Assembly: GCF_001625215.2 (NCBI RefSeq)
Contig: NC_030382.2
Span: 49,007,364-49,071,363 of the forward strand
Direction: 5' to 3'
Origin: Daucus carota subsp. sativus
Taxonomy: Eukaryota > Streptophyta > Magnoliopsida > Apiales > Apiaceae
Length of the DNA: 64,000 nt
Made by a program: the position numbers and the translations under genes
The notes under the pieces: model-generated
What the model saw: the letters and a program-made list of their open reading frames with translations, nothing else
Database searches by the model: none
Told to the model about the DNA's origin: nothing
Shown here: positions 11,801 to 22,153 of the stretch, piece after piece
How positions within the stretch are numbered: position 1 is the first letter of the stretch
Layout: each line of letters opens with the position of its first letter

Positions 11801-12221
11801 TATTTTTTTCTAACCGAAATCTGGTTTTGATGCTAGCAAAGGCATTAGCTGATCTGGCTCGCAAACACTCAGTAGATACCAGATTCGATTCCCCCTATTC
11901 AATAGAAGCCAGAGCTAGAGTATGCATCGAACAAACTTAACTTGTCTTTAAGATAATCAAACTTTGTCAACATACACATAATTGTTTTCTTTATTTGAAT
12001 GAACAGGGTTTCGACGTACCATCCTGGAAAAAAGCTTTAGGAGTGAAGCTAACAGGCATCACCTGGAGGACTTAAATTTTAGTCTTGCTCCTTCTGTTCA
12101 ATTATGCAAATAACCGTAGCCATAATTTCTCTTTTTTTGTTTTGTAGGAGGGAAGCTAGATGATATTACTGTGATAGTTGCTCAAGTACGAAGGTCAGTT
12201 GCTGAAGTAATAGGCTCATGA
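8867..12221 (+). CDS. PBCP: Photosystem II core phosphatase (PP2C family, chloroplast), 11 exons, 307 aa
   Basis: Exons: 8867-9003, 9089-9140, 9247-9326, 9918-9993, 10140-10210, 10301-10380, 10502-10599, 11633-11756, 11837-11919, 12007-12055, 12148-12221. Phases agree at every junction. The first 45 or so residues (MAIPRSYQLL..., rich in Ser, Arg and Thr) look like a transit peptide. PP2C motifs follow in order: GGEDAFFVS, VADGVSGWAE, GSATAIVAML, NVGDCGLRII, QEHYFDCPYQLSS, MGSDGLFDNVFDHE, GFDVPSWKK, GKLDDITVIVAQ. Metal-binding Asp residues in ADGVSG, GSDG and LDD are intact. Order and wording match Arabidopsis At2g30170 (PBCP), which dephosphorylates PSII core proteins; this rests on memory of that protein. 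The last intron seems to start with GC. Intron 7 holds a hAT MITE. Confidence 0.93.
10870..11434. mobile_element. hAT-type non-autonomous element inside PBCP intron 7, 565 bp
   Basis: The terminal inverted repeat is CAGTGGCGGAA...TTCCGCCACTG. The 8-bp target duplication GCTGTGGT is perfect (10862-10869 and 11435-11442). An 8-bp duplication with CAG(T/G)G(G/C)CGGA ends is typical of hAT. There is no transposase. It lies between exons 7 and 8 and does not touch the splice sites. Confidence 0.92.
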
Positions 12222-13829
12222 CATGTCTGCAAAGTTGGATGGTTTATTACATAGCAGAATCGATGGCGAATATTACTGAGCATTGTGGAGCTGGGAATGT
12301 TTCTCACTTATCCTCGATTATCCTCTGTTTCTTAATGTTGAGATGGCATTTTGCAAGCTAACTAGCTAAGGTCTGTGCAGTACAAGTGTATATACAGAAA
12401 CATATGAATCAAATTAACTTCAAGCTCTTGAATTTCAGAGATCGAGTTGCAAATATCTTATTTGTACTTATTCTGTGTCGCTGAGAGTACAATTTATAAA
12501 ACATGCAACGGTGCAGCTTCATTTTTCAATCAGAAATGAAATTAGTACAATTTTGTAATCGAAAAAATTGGTTCCTATGTTAGCACATACCGGACTTGAA
12601 TAAGCTTGTCGGGGAATTGTATGAAGAATCTAGTAAATGAAAAGGAATAGGCGTTGTGCTTGTAATGACTATTGAATTATTGATACTAATTCAGAAAATG
12701 ATGAAGTGAGTTATCGAGTTCTTATTGTAAGCCTGGAATTACTTAGAGCCGTTTGGTTCTTCGTGTTTAAGTATCGGTGTGTAATTTTTAATCAAATATG
12801 TTTATTTCAATAGTCAATTAAATCGGATACAACTATGCCCGAGATTTTTATTTTTTTTCTTAATAAATTGATGATAGAACATAACCGGAAAATATATATG
12901 TATTGAGCGTAAAAAGGTAAAAATACATATTCTCCCTCTTATCCTCTACAAAATTTATAGCCGAGTTCTCTGAAAATTTTCCATGCCAGAAAACGTGGGA
13001 TTTTATATAAACCATGCATTCGTTAAGCATCTGACCGCTGAAAACTGTGACACGTTTCCAACAGCTAACCTCATCAAATTATGTGAGCCACCTTGTTTGT
13101 TTTCTCACAACTTCAACCTTTTCTTAACCACCAAATTCTTGGTCATATATCCAGATAATTATACTGTATTTGTTATATCTTCAGAAAGTTGGCTCACAAT
13201 GACTACAAATTCAAAATAATTAAATAATATTATAATTTTATTTCAATAATAATATATGTAAAATTTTAAAATATATTGAAAATTTTAGAAGTATGAAACT
13301 TTAATTTTCTGTTAAAATTTTCAAACAAAATAAAAACAAATTATTATTTTTAAACTGTCTGAGTATTTATGATTCCATGTATTTATTTAATTTTGAAGAA
13401 AGATTCCATGTATTTATGATTCCATAAAAATATATTTAGACCGAATTATATGTCGAGTGTAGCAATTGCCCCGGTTGGCATTAGATATGTGAATACATAC
13501 ACTATCTATCATCAAACTCTGTAGTTGTAATAAAATGACATGGTTGAGATAAATATTATCAGTAGGCTGTATGATTCTTTCTATTTCGTCTTCTTCCAAG
13601 CTATGCCATTCTGTCACTGTTACAATTATCGAAACTATAAACCCTAGCTACCTTTCTCTATGCCTTTTGGGCCTCACCAAAACTTCCAGCATTAAGCATA
13701 TTTTTTTTTTCTGCTTGCTTTGACATCAAACCACCCCTTTTGATTCTAGTCAACAATTATTTGCAAAATAGAAAAAATTTGAAACTTTTTCTATAAATCA
13801 AGAAAATCATTGCTTAAACCCTCGTAAAA
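12222..13829. other. Intergenic: PBCP 3' UTR side and PPR promoter side
   Basis: AT-rich, with no supported gene. A telo-box-like aaaccctag lies near 13640, upstream of the PPR gene start, as in many plant promoters of plastid and ribosome-related genes. Other short frames carry no domain. Confidence 0.4.
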
Positions 13830-14222
13830 ATGGGATTTTTAGCTGGAATTGATCATAATTCCAAGTTAGGGTTCAGTAATTCTTTCTATTTTCCCCAGAA
13901 TAAGCTTCTTGGTGCTCGGTTTTCTACTAGATTGAAAACCCCCAATTCTTGTTCTAGGTTATTGGGAACTTTCTGCAGCTTGAAAACCCATAATTCAGTT
14001 GTTTTGAATAGAGGGAAAGTTCGAGAATTTGGGTTTTTGAAGTCAGTTGAGCTGGATAAGTTTATCACCAGTGATGATGAGGATGAAATGAGTGAAGGGT
14101 TTTTCGAGGCAATCGAGGAGTTGGAGCGAATGACGAGGGAGCCTTCGGATGTTCTTGAGGAAATGAATGATCGGTTATCGGTTAGAGAACTGCAGCTTGT
14201 GTTGGTTTATTTTTCTCAAGAG

Positions 14223-14711
14223 TGTTGTTGAAATGGTGGTGACTTGGATTTTTCTGAAGTCGTGTGAACACTTTCAGATTGAAGTTATTTGTGGTCCACC
14301 AAATAATTCAATCGGATAAAATCAGAAATTCTGCAAGAAGAGAGAATGTGTTTTGTTGTGTATTTCAAAATGAACCATGTCTCTTGAAATGATCAATGCA
14401 ACATCTATATATAGATGTCAACGGATGTGTCTTTTGACAATAGACACACCTTCAACCAAATAGATTTGTCTAATGGCAATAAACACATCTTATCCCAATA
14501 GATGTGTCTAATGTCAATGGATAAATCTAATGCCAATAGACACTTCTCTTCCAATAGATGTGTCTAATGCCAATGAACATGCCTCATAAGCACTAATAAT
14601 CATAATAAACTCGAACTAAGCATACACTCCGTACTCTCCTGACTTGTTCGATGTAATATTATGATTACATTGATCAACTAGTTAATTCAATTTACACTAA
14701 AATAACCAACA
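14223..14711 (-). repeat. 3' LTR of the Copia element in the PPR gene (489 bp)
   Basis: On the plus strand it begins TGTTGTTGAAATGG and ends AATAACCAACA. It repeats at 19310-19799. A palindromic ACATCTATATATAGATGT (14401-14418) supplies a TATA box in either direction. Near 14457-14580 an AATAGATGTGTCTAATG-like motif recurs several times, probably U3 enhancer repeats. Confidence 0.93.
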
Positions 14712-15242
14712 ATCCTCCCCCATTTTAGTGTAATCCATAATCAACTAAACAAAATCACAACAAATAACAAAGTTATGCATAAATGAAATATCATGACGAT
14801 TGAATTTCACATTAGTATATTACACATTTCAAATATTCGAATATCAAGGTATCGCGATGGATTGAACCTCTACTATTCACAATGAATACATGAAGATAAT
14901 ATACACATAACTTTACATTCTCAAATTTTCTTACTTGACACTATATTTGACTAGCCTTGTGTCCCAATCCTTCTTAAGCATATCAAAGCCAAGTCCAAGC
15001 TTCTTGAAGCGGCTAAACTTCATGCTCAAATAGGTAGTTCTTTTATTCTCGCACCTGCATATACGATTTTTCAAAAGAACTATTAAGAAGATAGACTTCA
15101 ACCTCCATATCTTGCAGGTCTGAACACATAACTTGGGATGATGCTTTAATGTGTTCCAATCTCTAGATGTTAAGTTTCCACATTGAATTCAACACCTGAT
15201 GTAATCTTAGGTGAGAATTGGGTTTCTCAACATGAGAGACTT
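14712..15242 (-). other. Polypurine tract and 3' untranslated part of the Copia element
   Basis: Non-coding sequence between the end of RNase H and the 3' LTR. The LTR-proximal bases are the purine-rich AAAATGGGGGAGGAT on the minus strand, which would prime plus-strand synthesis. Confidence 0.75.
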
Positions 15243-16496
15243 TTAAACGGACTTTAATCCCATCCCCACAGCCGACTTGTGCACAAGATCTCTACTCAAT
15301 CCTTTGGTAAGATGATCGGCTAAATTATGTTGAGTTCTTATAAACTCCACTGATATAACACCGTGAGTGATAAGCTCACGAATCATACTATGTCTAACAC
15401 CTATGTGTCTAGATGTGCCTTTAAACACTTCTCTATAAGCATTAGACAAGGCAGATTGACTATCACACCTTATTGATATGGGTGATATAGGTTTTGGCCA
15501 CAATGGAATTTCATATATCAGATTTCTTAGCCATTCAGCTTCTTTACCAGCAGCTGATAATGCCACAAATTCAGATTCCATTGTTGAGTCTGTAATGCAA
15601 CTCTGTTTCTTTGATGACCAAGAGATAGCACCTCCCCCAAGGAGGAATACCCATCCACTTGTGGAAGAATGATCTTCCTCATTGGAAATCCAACTTGCAT
15701 CTGAATGACCTTCAATAACCGAAGGAAATCCAGTATACGCCAAACCATAATCCATGGTTCCTTTCAAGTACTTAAATACTCGGCTTAAGGCTTGCCAATG
15801 ATGTGAACTTGGTTTGCTAGTGTACCTACTAAGCTTTCCAACAGCATAGGCAATATCTGGCCTAGTGCTTATCATGGCATACATAAGACTACCAATAGCC
15901 CTTGAGTACTCAAGTTGAGATACTGAAACACCTTTATTTGGTAGGAGTTTAATACTAGGATCAAGAGGAGTGCTAACTGGAGAACAATCCTTAAAATTAA
16001 ATCTTTTCAAAATCTTCTCAATATAATGAGATTGAGAAATTGAAATACCATTATTCTCACGCTTGATCCTTATACCAAGAATCACTTCAGCCTCCCCCAT
16101 GTCTTTCATATCAAAATTAGATGACAAGAACTTCTTGGTTTTATCCACTTGATTTTGGTCTGTACCAAAAATCAACATGTCATCCACATATAAACAAATT
16201 ATAACTCCTTTACCAGAAGAATCAAATTTGCTATATACACACTTGTCTGCTTGGTTAATAACATAACCATTAGACAAGACCACTTTATCAAATTTATCGT
16301 GCCAATCCTTAGGTGCTTGCTTTAGACCATAAATTGATTTCTTCAATTTACACACCTTGTTCTCACAACCAGGCACAACAAACCCTTCAGGTTGTTTCAT
16401 ATAAATCTCTTCATCTAATTCACCATTCAAGAATGCAGTTTTTACATCCATTTGATGAATGACAAGGTTGTGTATAGCAGCAAGTGCTATTAACAA
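15243..16496 (-). CDS. Copia RT C-terminal part and RNase H (417 aa)
   Basis: It resumes at [24 protein letters not shown], with the RT metal-binding box [11 protein letters not shown] intact, then the Copia-typical [18 protein letters not shown]. RNase H follows ([47 protein letters not shown]) and the frame ends [12 protein letters not shown]. Catalytic residues look complete, so this element would be coding-competent apart from its two frame breaks. Confidence 0.92.
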   Translation of the reverse strand: MLIALAAIHNLVIHQMDVKTAFLNGELDEEIYMKQPEGFVVPGCENKVCKLKKSIYGLKQAPKDWHDKFDKVVLSNGYVINQADKCVYSKFDSSGKGVIICLYVDDMLIFGTDQNQVDKTKKFLSSNFDMKDMGEAEVILGIRIKRENNGISISQSHYIEKILKRFNFKDCSPVSTPLDPSIKLLPNKGVSVSQLEYSRAIGSLMYAMISTRPDIAYAVGKLSRYTSKPSSHHWQALSRVFKYLKGTMDYGLAYTGFPSVIEGHSDASWISNEEDHSSTSGWVFLLGGGAISWSSKKQSCITDSTMESEFVALSAAGKEAEWLRNLIYEIPLWPKPISPISIRCDSQSALSNAYREVFKGTSRHIGVRHSMIRELITHGVISVEFIRTQHNLADHLTKGLSRDLVHKSAVGMGLKSV

Positions 16497-17434
16497 CCAA
16501 ATAGTTGAAGTCCTAGCAACAGGAGCATAAGTAACAACCTTATAGTTGAAGTCCTAGCAACAGGAGCATAAGTATCAAAATAATCAATCCCTTCCTTTTG
16601 TCTAAAGCCTTGGATTACCAATCTGGCTTTAAACTTATCTATCGAACCGTCCACCTTTATTTTCCTTTTGAAGATCCATCTATTCCCCAATGCTTTACAG
16701 CCAGGGGGCAAATCACTCAATTCCCATGTATTATTATTCATGATAGAATCCATTTCATCCTGGATAGCTTCCTTCCAAAATGCAACATCTCTCGATGTCA
16801 TAGCTTCGGTAAAAGTTTTTGGATCCTCCTCAATAATAAAACAATATTGGTATTGATCTTTAATTTCATCTCTAGAACCCTCAACTAGATAAAGATGAAA
16901 TTCATCTCCAAAAGACTTTGCTTTTCTAGCTCTAGTGCTTCTCCTCGGTTCAGACGGTTGATGAACATCTTCAGTAGAAACTGAGTTCCTACTAGAAGAA
17001 GATTGAAGCATGTCCCTCGGTCTAGGTATAGATGTAAATCTTGTTTCATCAAAGATAGCATCTCTTGACTCGATAATCGAGTTCACAGGCACATAGTCAT
17101 TAGATTCTAACACATAGAATCTATATGCGATGGAATGCTCAGCATAACCAACAAAGATACAATCTATACCTCGTTCACCCAAGTTTCTTCTTTTGGGTTC
17201 AGTGAGTCTTACAACTGCTCTACATCCCCAAACTCTCAGAAAACTCAATTTTGGTGACTCTTTATACCAGAGTTCATAAGGGGTAATTTTATTCCTCTTA
17301 CTAGGAATTCGATTCAGTAAATAACAGGCTGTCAACATAGCCTCACCCCAAAAACCCTCACTCAAACCCGAGTAGGACAACAAGGAATTAACCATTTCTT
17401 TCAAAGTCCTATTTTTTTCTTTCTGCCACACCAT
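16490..17434 (-). CDS. Copia integrase C-terminus and RT N-terminus, frame-shifted segment
   Basis: Continues the polyprotein in another frame from about 17415 ([18 protein letters not shown]) through the integrase C-terminal [15 protein letters not shown]...IFVGYAEHS and a linker. RT then begins ([71 protein letters not shown]). It leaves frame in the tandem duplication at 16491-16572. The apparent ATG start at 17434 is a by-product of the frame and not a true initiation site. Confidence 0.9.
   Translation of the reverse strand: MVWQKEKNRTLKEMVNSLLSYSGLSEGFWGEAMLTACYLLNRIPSKRNKITPYELWYKESPKLSFLRVWGCRAVVRLTEPKRRNLGERGIDCIFVGYAEHSIAYRFYVLESNDYVPVNSIIESRDAIFDETRFTSIPRPRDMLQSSSSRNSVSTEDVHQPSEPRRSTRARKAKSFGDEFHLYLVEGSRDEIKDQYQYCFIIEEDPKTFTEAMTSRDVAFWKEAIQDEMDSIMNNNTWELSDLPPGCKALGNRWIFKRKIKVDGSIDKFKARLVIQGFRQKEGIDYFDTYAPVARTSTIRLLLMLLLLGLQLFGC
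16491..16572. repeat. 41-bp tandem duplication breaking the Copia RT frame
   Basis: Units 16491-16531 and 16532-16572 differ at two or three bases (CCAAATAG against CCTTATAG). As 41 is not a multiple of three, it shifts the frame just after [11 protein letters not shown]. Read once, the RT frame would be continuous. Confidence 0.92.
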
Positions 17435-19283
17435 TTTGTTGTGGTGTATAAGGAGCCGTGGTTTGATGTATTATACCAGTAGATTGAAAATATACCGGAT
17501 CATAATACTCACCTCCTCTATCGGTACGTAGATTTTTAATCAAGGTACCATGATGATGTAGCTCTACTTCTTCTTTATATATTTTAAAGGAGTCAAGAGC
17601 TTCATCTTTCGCATGCAACAAATATACATAACAATATCTAGAAGCATCATCAATAAAAGTAACTACATACTTTTTACTTCCTAATGATGGTGTAGAATGA
17701 AAATCACACAAATCACTGTGTACCAATTCTAATACATCAGACACCCTATTAGCAACTTTAAAGGGCTTTCTAGTTATCTTTGTTAACATGCATGTTTTAC
17801 ATTTTTCATTGTTTAAATCAATAGCAGGTATGAGGCTCATTTTAGACATATCCTTTATTCTTTTATAATGTACATGTCCTAGTCTAGCATGCCATAATTC
17901 TGATTTATGCAAATTTATGCTAGTACTCGTAGAAGCCATGCAAGAAGATTCATCATTAAATGGAGTATTTACATTCAACATAAACATGCCATTACATAAG
18001 TAACCAAAGCCAACAAAAGTGCCATGTTTTGACAAGATATACTTGTCACTTTCATAAACTTGCTTATATCCACAATTATTTAATACAACACCAGACAAGA
18101 GATTCTTTCGAATCCCAGGAACATACAACACATTATTTAAATATATACATTTTCCTGAAGTAAACACTAGCTTAACATTTCCTAGTCCTTTGATCGGTTC
18201 AGTTGCAACATTTCCCATCTTTAAGATAGATCCATCTTCAATTGGTTGAAATTCTGTGTACCAACGAAGATCTTTACATACATGACTTGTTGCTCCAGAA
18301 TCAATCCACCAAGCAACATTATCATCCTGCACATAAAATGCATCAGATATCAATGATACATAATTCTGACCAGAATTACAATTTTTGATCAAAATCTGAC
18401 CTTGTTGCTTTTCTGGATCCTTGGATCCACTTGGACCAGCATTAAGCCTTTCTTGCTTACTTTTACCCACCCGACAATCCTTCTTGAAATGTCCAGGTTT
18501 GCCACACTTCCAACATGCAATCTTAGGCCTCTTGTTGGAAAAGTTGTTGTTTCCTTTGAATTTCCGTTTGTCACCCTTGTTGTTTTTAGGATTCTTATAA
18601 CATCCACCATCTTCAACCATATTCACAGAAGAGTTACCGACTTGGTTCTTGCCCTTAGGATTATTCTCATTTTCTTGAGTCCTCAAAGCCTCTTCAATTC
18701 GGAAGTGACTTCCAAGTTCAACCAATGTCATATCTTCTTTATTATGTTTCAAGGTGTGTTTAAAATCCTTCCATGATGGTGGCAGTTTGTCAATAACACC
18801 ATAAACAGAGATAGATTCATCCATCTTCAGATTGTGTTGAACAAACTGTCCCAGAATCCTTAACAATTCATTGTATTGTTCCATCACCGGTCTAGAATCG
18901 ACCATTTTGTAATTCATAAAATTACTGACCAGAAACTTCTTACTAGAAGCATCTTCTGCCATGTACTTGGATTCAAGAGAATCCCACAATTCTTTCGCTG
19001 ACTCAACATTTTGATATACATCGAAAAGGGAATCAGACATACCGTTTAGGATGTGACCGCGGCAGATGTAGTCATCGTTTTCCCATTTGCAGCGTTGCCT
19101 TGTTTGTTCAATAGTTTCATTCTCAATCTCTTCGGGCATGGGAGTACTTAGAACATACACAACCTTTAGCGTGGTCAACAAAAAATGCATCTTCTTTTGC
19201 CATCTTCGAAAATCTTGACCCTCAAACTTGTCCAATTTTGCAAACTTACTTGTCATGTCTTTTGCAGATTCTCCGTTCGTCAT
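17409..19283 (-). CDS. Copia gag-protease-integrase part of the polyprotein (624 aa)
   Basis: It starts [10 protein letters not shown] at 19283. Gag contains [12 protein letters not shown] (UBN2-like). The zinc knuckle [14 protein letters not shown] lies near residue 260 and the aspartic protease motif [14 protein letters not shown] near 325. Then come the GAG-pre-integrase [17 protein letters not shown] and integrase core motifs [34 protein letters not shown] and [11 protein letters not shown]. The frame stops at 17409 because a run of seven A on the minus strand (17411-17417) has one base more than needed to read on into NRTLKEMVN. Confidence 0.93.
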   Translation of the reverse strand: MTNGESAKDMTSKFAKLDKFEGQDFRRWQKKMHFLLTTLKVVYVLSTPMPEEIENETIEQTRQRCKWENDDYICRGHILNGMSDSLFDVYQNVESAKELWDSLESKYMAEDASSKKFLVSNFMNYKMVDSRPVMEQYNELLRILGQFVQHNLKMDESISVYGVIDKLPPSWKDFKHTLKHNKEDMTLVELGSHFRIEEALRTQENENNPKGKNQVGNSSVNMVEDGGCYKNPKNNKGDKRKFKGNNNFSNKRPKIACWKCGKPGHFKKDCRVGKSKQERLNAGPSGSKDPEKQQGQILIKNCNSGQNYVSLISDAFYVQDDNVAWWIDSGATSHVCKDLRWYTEFQPIEDGSILKMGNVATEPIKGLGNVKLVFTSGKCIYLNNVLYVPGIRKNLLSGVVLNNCGYKQVYESDKYILSKHGTFVGFGYLCNGMFMLNVNTPFNDESSCMASTSTSINLHKSELWHARLGHVHYKRIKDMSKMSLIPAIDLNNEKCKTCMLTKITRKPFKVANRVSDVLELVHSDLCDFHSTPSLGSKKYVVTFIDDASRYCYVYLLHAKDEALDSFKIYKEEVELHHHGTLIKNLRTDRGGEYYDPVYFQSTGIIHQTTAPYTPQQNGVAERKK

Positions 19284-19309
19284 CTTCAGAATAGAATAAC
19301 TTCAATCTT

Positions 19310-19799
19310 TGTTGTATAATTTGGTGGTGACTTGGATTTTTCTGAAGTCGTGTGAACACTTTCAGATTGAAGTTATTTGTGGTCCACCAAATAATTCAAT
19401 CGGATAAAATCAGAAATTCTGCAAGAAGAGAGAATGTGTTTTGTTGTGTATTTCAAAATGAACCATGTCTCTTGAAATGATCAATGCAACATCTATATAT
19501 AGATGTCAACGGATGTGTCTTTTGACAATAGACACACCTTCAACCAAATAGATTTGTCTAATGGCAATAAACACATCTTATCCCAATAGATGTGTCTAAT
19601 GTCAATGGATAAATCTAATGCCAATAGACACTTCTCTTCCAATAGATGTGTCTAATGCCAATGAACATGCCTCATAAGCACTAATAATCATAATAAACTC
19701 GAACTAAGCATACACTCCGTACTCTCCTGACTTGTTCGATGTAATATTATGATTACATTGATCAACTAGTTAATTCAATTTACACTAAAATAACCAACA
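19310..19799 (-). repeat. 5' LTR of the Copia element in the PPR gene (490 bp)
   Basis: Same sequence as the left LTR by eye from TGGTGGTGAC (19322) to CCAACA (19799). Its inner end reads TGTTGTATAATTTGG where the left LTR has TGTTGTTGAAATGG. The gag start codon (19283) follows after 26 bases on the minus strand. Confidence 0.93.
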
Positions 19800-20161
19800 A
19801 AGAGGGGAGGGATTCTTGGTGTGCATTGGAAGTGTTTGATTGGCTTAGAAAGGAGAATCGGGTGGATAAGGAGACGATGGAGCTTATGGTTTCGTTGATG
19901 TGTTCATGGGTTAAGAAGTTGATTGAGGAAAAGAATGAGGTGGGAGATGTGGTTGATCTTCTTGTTGACATGGATTGTGTTGGGTTGAAACCGAGTTTCA
20001 GTATGATTGAGAAGGTGATTTCGTTATATTTGGAAATGGGGGAGAAGGATGGAGCAGTTTTATTTGTGAAACAAATTTTAAGGAAGGGGATTTCTTATTC
20101 GGATAATGATGGGCAAGGGCATAAAGGAGGTCCAACGGGTTATCTTGCTTGGAAACTGATG

Positions 20162-21037
20162 GTAAGCATTTTATTATGTCAACACATAAGCTATATCTGA
20201 TTTTTGAACTTGCAAAATCTGTTGAGTTTATTTTGGTCTCTGGCAGCTCTTTGCAGTCTATTGAACATTCTTCTTTTCCGGTAATGGAGTAATAGGAGTA
20301 GTATTTGTCATTTAAGTTGTTAATTACTTTCTTGCGAGGATTTTGTAATTCAACTCCAATATAATTTTTTATTAAATTATCATCTTTCAATTTTTTCCCG
20401 TTATGTCCTATAGGTTTTACAGCATAGGGCAGCTCTAGACTTATTTGTGAGCCTTTCCACTTTTTTCTTTCGGGGAATAATAAGTCTATGCAGTATTGCA
20501 GTTTATACTAATTTTCTTCTGACATTTTTATAATGTGCACCTGAGGTTGAGTAATAGGTATTTGCCATTAGATTACCTTGACACATCCATGATCTTAGCA
20601 GTTACCGAGTGACTAATTAGTAAGTTTAAGAGATAGAGAGCCGTTGCAAATGAAAAACATGCATGATCAATTATTTTGTTTTGTTAGTCAAATACAAAGA
20701 TAACAGACCACAGAAGGAGAAAAAGGACTACAAGTCTGTAACCTTTCCCACGGAATAAATAATAGCAATTTCCAGTCTTACTGTACCTCATGGCTAGTTC
20801 TTCTTATCTAGATGACCGATTCCGATTGTACAAGTTACAACCTTTTCAGTCAAATTTATTAAATTTCTCAGATCTCATCAATTAGAACTTGATTGTCCTT
20901 CCTACTTCTAATCTTGCACTGATATGCATGCCTCCACCTGATTGTTACCAACTTTCTTAAGTGTTTTATAGTACATTGCGACCAAAAGTCATGTGAGGTT
21001 GCATAGCCTATATGCTGATAAGTCGAGATGGATGACA

Positions 21038-21076
<39 letters not shown>

Positions 21077-22153
21077 TTTTTTTGTTTGGTTGGGGGGGGG
21101 GGGGGGGGGGGGGGGGGGCTGGGGCGGCTTTGAGAATACGAGTCCTGTGATTTTTAGGAAAAAGAAACGAGTTTAAGTTAAAACTGTTTTGCTTCTCCGG
21201 ATTGAGGCAGTCAGCAGGTGATCCTTCATTCTACTTCACTTCGAGTGTGGTACCCGACAATCAATAAGTATGAGTGAGGAGGTCAGATGCTAGTACAGTA
21301 ACATACCTGAGGAAGATTTTGTAGTTTACCAACTTCAGTTTCCGGATAGATGCTTTCATACTACTCTTTTCTTTCTTTCGAAGGGTTATAATCATGTAAT
21401 TTTTTTTCCCTTTTTGTTTCACGTCCGGGAACCTGATCAGACCGGCTCTGTTTTTTTGCTGGAAAATAACTTGATTTTGGAATATTTTTTTATGAAAAAT
21501 AATTTGCAGGAAAATATTTTCCGTCAATGGACTATCGTTAAAAAAATTATGACAATTGATCAATTTGGATAATGTTTTCCTCTTTTAAGAAGTGGAAGTC
21601 ATTTTTCAGGAATTCCTGTCATTTTTTAAAGAAATCTTCATCCTCTATAAAACATTTTATTTTCCAAGAACCAAATGGAGGAAAATGTTTTCCAGAATTT
21701 CAGGTTTTCTGCATTTATTGGATTGTGGAAAATATTTTCAGGAAGGTAAACAAAAGCTGAAAAATGAGGGAAAACATTTTCTAGCAAACAAATGAGAGAG
21801 GGGCTAACATATTAGATCATTGGAAGTGTGCATGTACTTATTTGTGTGTCCCTCTTCCATTTCTCTTTATTTTGTATAGGACAAAATTTGTGAATTTTGT
21901 CATTTGTTGACAAATTTGTCATTTTAGCTTGTAGCTAGGAATTTTTAGCAAAAACATACACCCTTTTTCATTTTATTTAAATTTTACAATTTGTTTGTAG
22001 AATACTACGATTTTGGCCATGTGTCATATGAGCCTATAACTGTGTAAATGGCTGGGTTTCTTGACTTCTGTAGCTTTTTTGAAATTTACTATATATATTT
22101 GAGTTGTTTTAAGTTGTCAAATTGTGACATATCTTTAAAATTTTGTTCCCCAG
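20162..22153 (+). other. PPR gene intron with simple repeats
   Basis: GT-AG intron (GTAAGC...CCCCAG) of 1992 bp. It holds an ATT microsatellite (about 21042-21075) and a run of 27 G (21092-21118). At about 21480-21785 four near-palindromes of the GGAAAATGTTTTCC type are spaced several tens of bases apart, perhaps remnants of a decayed foldback element. No coding frame was recognised. Confidence 0.7.
21042..21118. repeat. ATT microsatellite followed by a G27 homopolymer
   Basis: About eleven ATT units, a T run, then TTTGTTTGGTT and 27 consecutive G. Long G runs are prone to polymerase slippage and assembly error, so the exact length is uncertain. Confidence 0.9.

Larger units (their letters stand above)
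14223..19799 (-). mobile_element. Complete Ty1/Copia retrotransposon inserted in the PPR exon
   Basis: LTRs lie at 14223-14711 and 19310-19799. The target duplication AAGAG is perfect (14218-14222 and 19800-19804), and removing the element restores the PPR frame exactly. The internal region reads gag, protease, integrase, RT, RNase H on the minus strand. A polypurine tract (AAAATGGGGGAGGAT on the minus strand, 14712-14726) abuts the left, 3' LTR. The two LTRs look identical over about 478 bases and differ only in the last dozen, so insertion is recent. Two frame-breaking changes (17411-17417 and 16491-16572) split the polyprotein. No canonical iMet primer site follows the 5' LTR. Confidence 0.96.
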
